The translations under genes and the position numbers were made by a program. 17,117 nt of DNA. Source: Gammaproteobacteria bacterium (GTDB lineage: Bacteria; Pseudomonadota; Gammaproteobacteria; SZUA-229). Shown here piece by piece: positions 14,361 through 17,117 of this stretch; within the stretch, counting starts at the first letter, position 1, and each line of letters starts with the position of its first letter. The stretch covers positions 1 through 17,117 of the forward strand of contig JAGLQT010000189.1 of assembly GCA_023136715.1 (NCBI GenBank). Direction: 5' to 3'. The notes under the pieces were generated by a model. The model was not told the origin of the DNA. It worked only from the letters and a program-made list of their open reading frames with translations, and made no database searches.

Positions 14361-14774
14361 TTAGTCAAAAACTTTCTTGCGCATATCCTTGGTACGGCCA
14401 TGTTTGGTTTTGCTGTCCATGCGTCTCTTTTGTGAATTTTTACTGGGTTTAGTGGCCCTGCGTTTTTTTGGTGTAATAGATACTTTCTGAATTAAGTCTT
14501 GAAGCCGCTTTAGCGCAGCTTCCTTGTTTTTGTCCTGACTACGCGTTTGCTGTGCTTTGATGATTACGATACCGTCCTTGGTGATACGGTGGTCGCGTAG
14601 CGCCAGTAAACGTTGCTTATAAACATCGGGCAGTGAGGAGGCTTTGATATCAAAGCGTAAATGAATCGCGGTTGAAACTTTATTGACGTTTTGTCCGCCC
14701 GCTCCCTGTGAGCGAATAGCGCTGATTTCTATTTCATTATCATCAATACTGACGTTGTTACTAATTCTTAACAC
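14361..14774 (-). CDS. arfB: Alternative ribosome-rescue factor ArfB (YaeJ)
   Basis: ArfB frees ribosomes stalled on mRNAs without a stop codon by hydrolysing the peptidyl-tRNA. The GGQ motif sits in SQGAGGQNVNK (residues 26-28 of the GTG reading), followed by the HLRFDI...SSLP block. The C-terminal tail is Lys/Arg-rich (TPKKRRATKPSKNSQKRR), which in ArfB enters the empty mRNA channel. The length of 137 residues matches the E. coli protein. The frame is open to TTG at 14783, but the N-terminus aligns with the family from GTG at 14774, so that start is preferred; no strong ribosome-binding site marks either. It follows ppnP by about 15 nt, so the two are likely cotranscribed. The tail and length exclude the full-size release factors. 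Confidence 0.92.
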   Translation of the reverse strand: MLRISNNVSIDDNEIEISAIRSQGAGGQNVNKVSTAIHLRFDIKASSLPDVYKQRLLALRDHRITKDGIVIIKAQQTRSQDKNKEAALKRLQDLIQKVSITPKKRRATKPSKNSQKRRMDSKTKHGRTKDMRKKVFD

Positions 14775-14789
14775 GGCGCACAATTAGTA

Positions 14790-15071
14790 TTAACCGTACA
14801 GGCAGAGATAGGCGGTTTCTGTTTTAACTTTGACATCGAAAGCGCTGTTTGCATCAACCTCAAAAGATTCACCCGCCTTATAGGTGGTGAATTCGCTTTC
14901 ACCCGCCAGTTTGATGGTGAGTGCACCACTAACGACGGTCATTTTTTCTTTGTCGGCAGTATTGAAGACATATTCACCCGGCAACATGACACCAACAGTC
15001 GCGGGCAGGGTTTCGGTTTTGAATGTAATCGATTTTATGTTGCCGTCAAAATATTCATTAACTTTTAGCAT
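14790..15071 (-). CDS. ppnP: Pyrimidine/purine nucleoside phosphorylase PpnP (YaiE)
   Basis: This is a small cytoplasmic cupin-fold enzyme that splits nucleosides with phosphate into a base and ribose 1-phosphate, with broad substrate range in E. coli. The 93 residues match the family length. The MLKVNEYFDGNIKSI start, VGVMLPGEYVFNTADKEKMTVVSGALTIKL centre and AYLCLYG end follow the YaiE/DUF1255 pattern closely. The ATG is preceded by an AGAG site. It lies 38 nt after nnrS and just before arfB on the same strand, suggesting an nnrS-ppnP-arfB transcript. The association with nnrS is probably incidental. Confidence 0.93.
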   Translation of the reverse strand: MLKVNEYFDGNIKSITFKTETLPATVGVMLPGEYVFNTADKEKMTVVSGALTIKLAGESEFTTYKAGESFEVDANSAFDVKVKTETAYLCLYG

Positions 15072-15109
15072 GATTATTCTCTTTTTTTATAGATATTAGT
15101 TTTGTTTAA

Positions 15110-16309
15110 TTATCCTGGTTGACCGTCAACACGAGGTTTGATCAACATAGGCATGAACAGGATTACAAAAAGTCCAAAACCGGCGATCCAGAGTAATTGT
15201 GAGATGGCAATCCAGATACTATATTGACCGGCTAATAGTAAAGGCAGTATTACGCGGACAAATGCCCCTGTCAGCAATAGTGCGAATGCAATCGACAGAC
15301 CTCGTGGTGGTTGTTGTACATTGCGTCCAGTATGGCCGAGTGTGACACGGGACATCATGCCCAGAGTTAATACACCAATACCGCCAACGGTAAAAGCGTG
15401 TACCGATAAGAATGGTGATACATCTAGCCAGACAGAAGCTGTTTTGAGTGCAAAGCCCAGTGTCAGAAAACTATAGGCGGTGTAGAGCACCCAAAGCATG
15501 GATGATTTCCATAGTGCTTTGGTGTGCCAGTCAAATAAGCGAATAGCATGCAGCACAAAAAGAATGCCAGCCAGTGCGCCTGCTATTTGCGTTTGCAGCT
15601 GTAGAACGTCGATGATCCACAGTGCGATCAATAAAATCATGCTGCTGTTGTCTAACCATTTTCTATTATTAAGCTGGACGTTTATATCAACGCCTCTTTC
15701 GATAAAGAAAGGAATAACGCGTCGACCCATGACAAAGATAAGAGTGAGTACAAGATATAAGCAGGAATAAATACCAATACGCTCACCGTTTTCTATCAAG
15801 CCAAGCAGGCCTGCGTAATAAATAATATTGGCGATGAACATTGTGAGTAGTATGGCAAGCACACCTGTTTGCGCCCGTTGTTTAACTTTTATAATGGGGC
15901 TGGCAACGGCAATACCCGTAGATAAAATAAACAGGCAATCGAGCAGGGCGACAATTTCGATTGATCCAATATTTAAAATAGGTAAAAGTCGGGCGATCAC
16001 CCAGAGTAAAAATAAAGCCGTCAGTTTTCTGCCATTAATCGTTTGTTGTCCCGTCCAGTTTTTAACCGCGGCGAGTAGGAATCCTGCAATCACTGCCAGT
16101 GCATAGCCAAATAACATTTCATGGGCATGCCACAGGGTTGGGTCTATATTGAGTAGCGGCATTGGCCATTGAAATAGGTAGATGCCCATCCATACCATCA
16201 TGCTGATTACGGAGAAGCTGGCTGCACCCAGGAAAAAAGGCCGAAAACCTAATTGCCATAGTGCAGTGTCAGATTTGATGGTTGGGTTTGGTTCAGAGAT
16301 ATTCAGCAT
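15110..16309 (-). CDS. nnrS: NnrS family heme-copper membrane protein
   Basis: NnrS is a polytopic inner-membrane protein, reported to bind heme and copper and to help cells withstand nitric oxide. It is commonly under control of NO-sensing Nnr or NsrR-type regulators. The 399 residues contain about 12 hydrophobic segments. Family motifs are visible: WQLGFRPFFLGAA (18-30), LWHAHEMLFGYALAVIAGFLL (61-81) with its paired histidines, FVMGRRVIPFFIERG, and VHAFTVGGIGVLTLGMMSRVTLGHTGR. The last carries further conserved histidines. ATG is chosen as start; the ribosome-binding site is weak. It is the first gene of a minus-strand run with ppnP and arfB. No FNR-type box was found in the 84-nt gap back to the tRNA. 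The link with the class II cytochrome two genes away is inference. Confidence 0.93.
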   Translation of the reverse strand: MLNISEPNPTIKSDTALWQLGFRPFFLGAASFSVISMMVWMGIYLFQWPMPLLNIDPTLWHAHEMLFGYALAVIAGFLLAAVKNWTGQQTINGRKLTALFLLWVIARLLPILNIGSIEIVALLDCLFILSTGIAVASPIIKVKQRAQTGVLAILLTMFIANIIYYAGLLGLIENGERIGIYSCLYLVLTLIFVMGRRVIPFFIERGVDINVQLNNRKWLDNSSMILLIALWIIDVLQLQTQIAGALAGILFVLHAIRLFDWHTKALWKSSMLWVLYTAYSFLTLGFALKTASVWLDVSPFLSVHAFTVGGIGVLTLGMMSRVTLGHTGRNVQQPPRGLSIAFALLLTGAFVRVILPLLLAGQYSIWIAISQLLWIAGFGLFVILFMPMLIKPRVDGQPG

Positions 16310-16393
16310 AGGTGTATCCAGATAAGCTTAAGAAGATTTTATGAGCAGTCTCTTCCTGGTTTGAAATGATGTTGTCTGAAAATATTAATTGAA

Positions 16394-16470
16394 TGGTGGG
16401 CCTGGAAGGACTCGAACCTTCGACCGATCGATTATGAGTCGAGCGCTCTAACCAACTGAGCTACAGGCCC
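16394..16470 (-). tRNA. tRNA with CAU anticodon, probable tRNA-Ile2 (lysidine type)
   Basis: The minus strand gives a full cloverleaf of 77 nt including an encoded CCA. The acceptor arm is GGGCCTG/CAGGCCC, the D arm GCTCAGTTGGTTAGAGC, the anticodon loop CTCATAA (anticodon CAT), and the T arm GAAGG TTCGAGT CCTTC. The first anticodon-stem pair is a C-U mismatch. C4-G69 and C5-G68 in the acceptor match known TilS determinants of isoleucine tRNA; elongator methionine tRNA of E. coli lacks them. A CAU isoleucine tRNA next to rpoD is also known from E. coli (ileX). A reading as tRNA-Met is the main alternative. Confidence 0.9.
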
Positions 16471-16488
16471 TTAAACTGAGGGCAATAC

Positions 16489-16530
16489 TTAACTGGCCAC
16501 GAAGTATATAGAAAACTTCGCGCCAGTTAA
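16489..16530 (-). terminator. Hairpin after rpoD
   Basis: TTAACTGGC (16489-16497) pairs with GCCAGTTAA (16522-16530), and CGAAGT (16500-16505) with ACTTCG (16515-16520), separated by a small internal loop. The loop is ATATAGAAA. It starts 7 nt after the rpoD stop on the minus strand. No U tract follows, so it may mark processing between rpoD and the tRNA rather than full termination. Confidence 0.5.
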
Positions 16531-16536
16531 ATGGTT

Positions 16537-17117
16537 TTAGTTATCGTCGGATAAGAAACTACGCAGGTGTTCGGCACGGCTGGGGTGACGAAGTTTGCGT
16601 AATGCTTTTGCTTCGATTTGGCGAATACGCTCACGAGTTACATCGAACTGCTTACCAACTTCTTCCAGTGTGTGATCAGTGTTCATGTCGATACCGAAGC
16701 GCATACGCAATACTTTAGATTCGCGTGCGGTCAATGTGGTCAAAATATCTTTGGTTGATTCACACAATGATTCACTGGTAGCTGAATCCATAGGAGCCAG
16801 TATGTTGGTATCTTCGATAAAGTCACCAAGATGTGAATCTTCGTCGTCACCAATAGGTGTTTCCATAGAAATGGGTTCTTTCGCAATTTTTAGAACTTTG
16901 CGTACCTTGTCTTCTGGCATTTCCATTTTTTCAGCTAGTTCTTCAGGTGTGGGCTCGCGTCCCATTTCCTGAAGCATCTGGCGGAAAATTCGGTTCAGTT
17001 TATTAATCGTCTCAATCATATGTACTGGAATACGGATGGTACGAGCCTGATCCGCAATCGAGCGAGTAATCGCCTGGCGAATCCACCATGTCGCATAAGT
17101 CGAGAATTTATAGCCTC
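16537..17117 (-). CDS. rpoD: RNA polymerase primary sigma factor RpoD, 3' part
   Basis: This is the C-terminal part of the housekeeping sigma-70 factor; the gene continues beyond the window edge. The frame is open to 17117, upstream of the internal ATG at 17019. Visible are the end of region 2 with YKFSTYATWWIRQAITRSIA (binding of the -10 element), region 3 (RIPVHMIETINKLNRIFRQM) and region 4. Region 4.2 contains LEEVGKQFDVTRERIRQIEAKALRKLRHPSR, which contacts the -35 element. The protein ends SDDN. About 190 residues are present. The match to the gammaproteobacterial protein is very close. The hairpin and a CAU tRNA follow, as in E. coli, where rpoD lies near ileX. Confidence 0.97.
   Translation of the reverse strand, partial: GYKFSTYATWWIRQAITRSIADQARTIRIPVHMIETINKLNRIFRQMLQEMGREPTPEELAEKMEMPEDKVRKVLKIAKEPISMETPIGDDEDSHLGDFIEDTNILAPMDSATSESLCESTKDILTTLTARESKVLRMRFGIDMNTDHTLEEVGKQFDVTRERIRQIEAKALRKLRHPSRAEHLRSFLSDDN

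Noticed and set aside
15110..15140. GTTGAC/GTCAAC inverted repeat near the nnrS stop as a terminator
   Set aside because: It is within coding sequence, has a 1-nt loop and could not fold as a hairpin.
1..17117. CRISPR array, integron, prophage or toxin-antitoxin module
   Set aside because: No regularly spaced repeats, cas genes, integrase, phage structural genes or recognisable toxin-antitoxin pair was seen on either strand.

Overview
The window looks like the chromosome of a sulfur-oxidising gammaproteobacterium. The protein-coding genes closest to E. coli families (SrkA, YbiT, Nei, ArfB, PpnP, RpoD next to a CAU tRNA) are gammaproteobacterial in character. The flavocytochrome c sulfide dehydrogenase pair, a class II cytochrome c and NnrS point to respiratory sulfur and nitric oxide chemistry. 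No genus can be named from the sequence alone.

Layout. Positions 1-1350 form an AT-rich accessory islet: a non-coding end that may be a worn transposase tail, a membrane-anchored coiled-coil protein, and a small secreted protein with a possible structured leader and a good terminator. From 1349 to 6793 are housekeeping-type genes: stress kinase srkA on the minus strand, then on the plus strand the ABC-F ATPase ybiT, a DUF1415 protein, a MOSC-domain protein and a membrane-anchored metallophosphoesterase. From 6864 to 11812 are a rhomboid protease with a soluble repeat-like C-terminal half, a 76-residue helical protein, the DNA glycosylase nei and a Na/Pi-cotransporter-type protein with a PhoU-like tail.

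From 11813 to 16309 is a redox segment. A perfect FNR-type box sits ahead of a small monoheme cytochrome c and fccB, which together should form a periplasmic sulfide:cytochrome c oxidoreductase. A membrane-anchored class II cytochrome c converges on them. Further along the minus strand are arfB, ppnP and nnrS. The window ends with a CAU-anticodon tRNA, most likely the lysidine-type isoleucine tRNA, and the 3' part of rpoD.

How the parts fit: sulfide oxidation by the FccA-like/FccB pair would deliver electrons to the c-type cytochrome pool. The FNR-type box suggests this is raised at low oxygen or during nitrate/nitrite respiration. The nearby class II cytochrome and NnrS would fit handling of nitric oxide under the same conditions. 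The gene calls rest on recognised motifs; the regulatory link is inferred. No CRISPR array, intact insertion sequence, phage or integron was seen.
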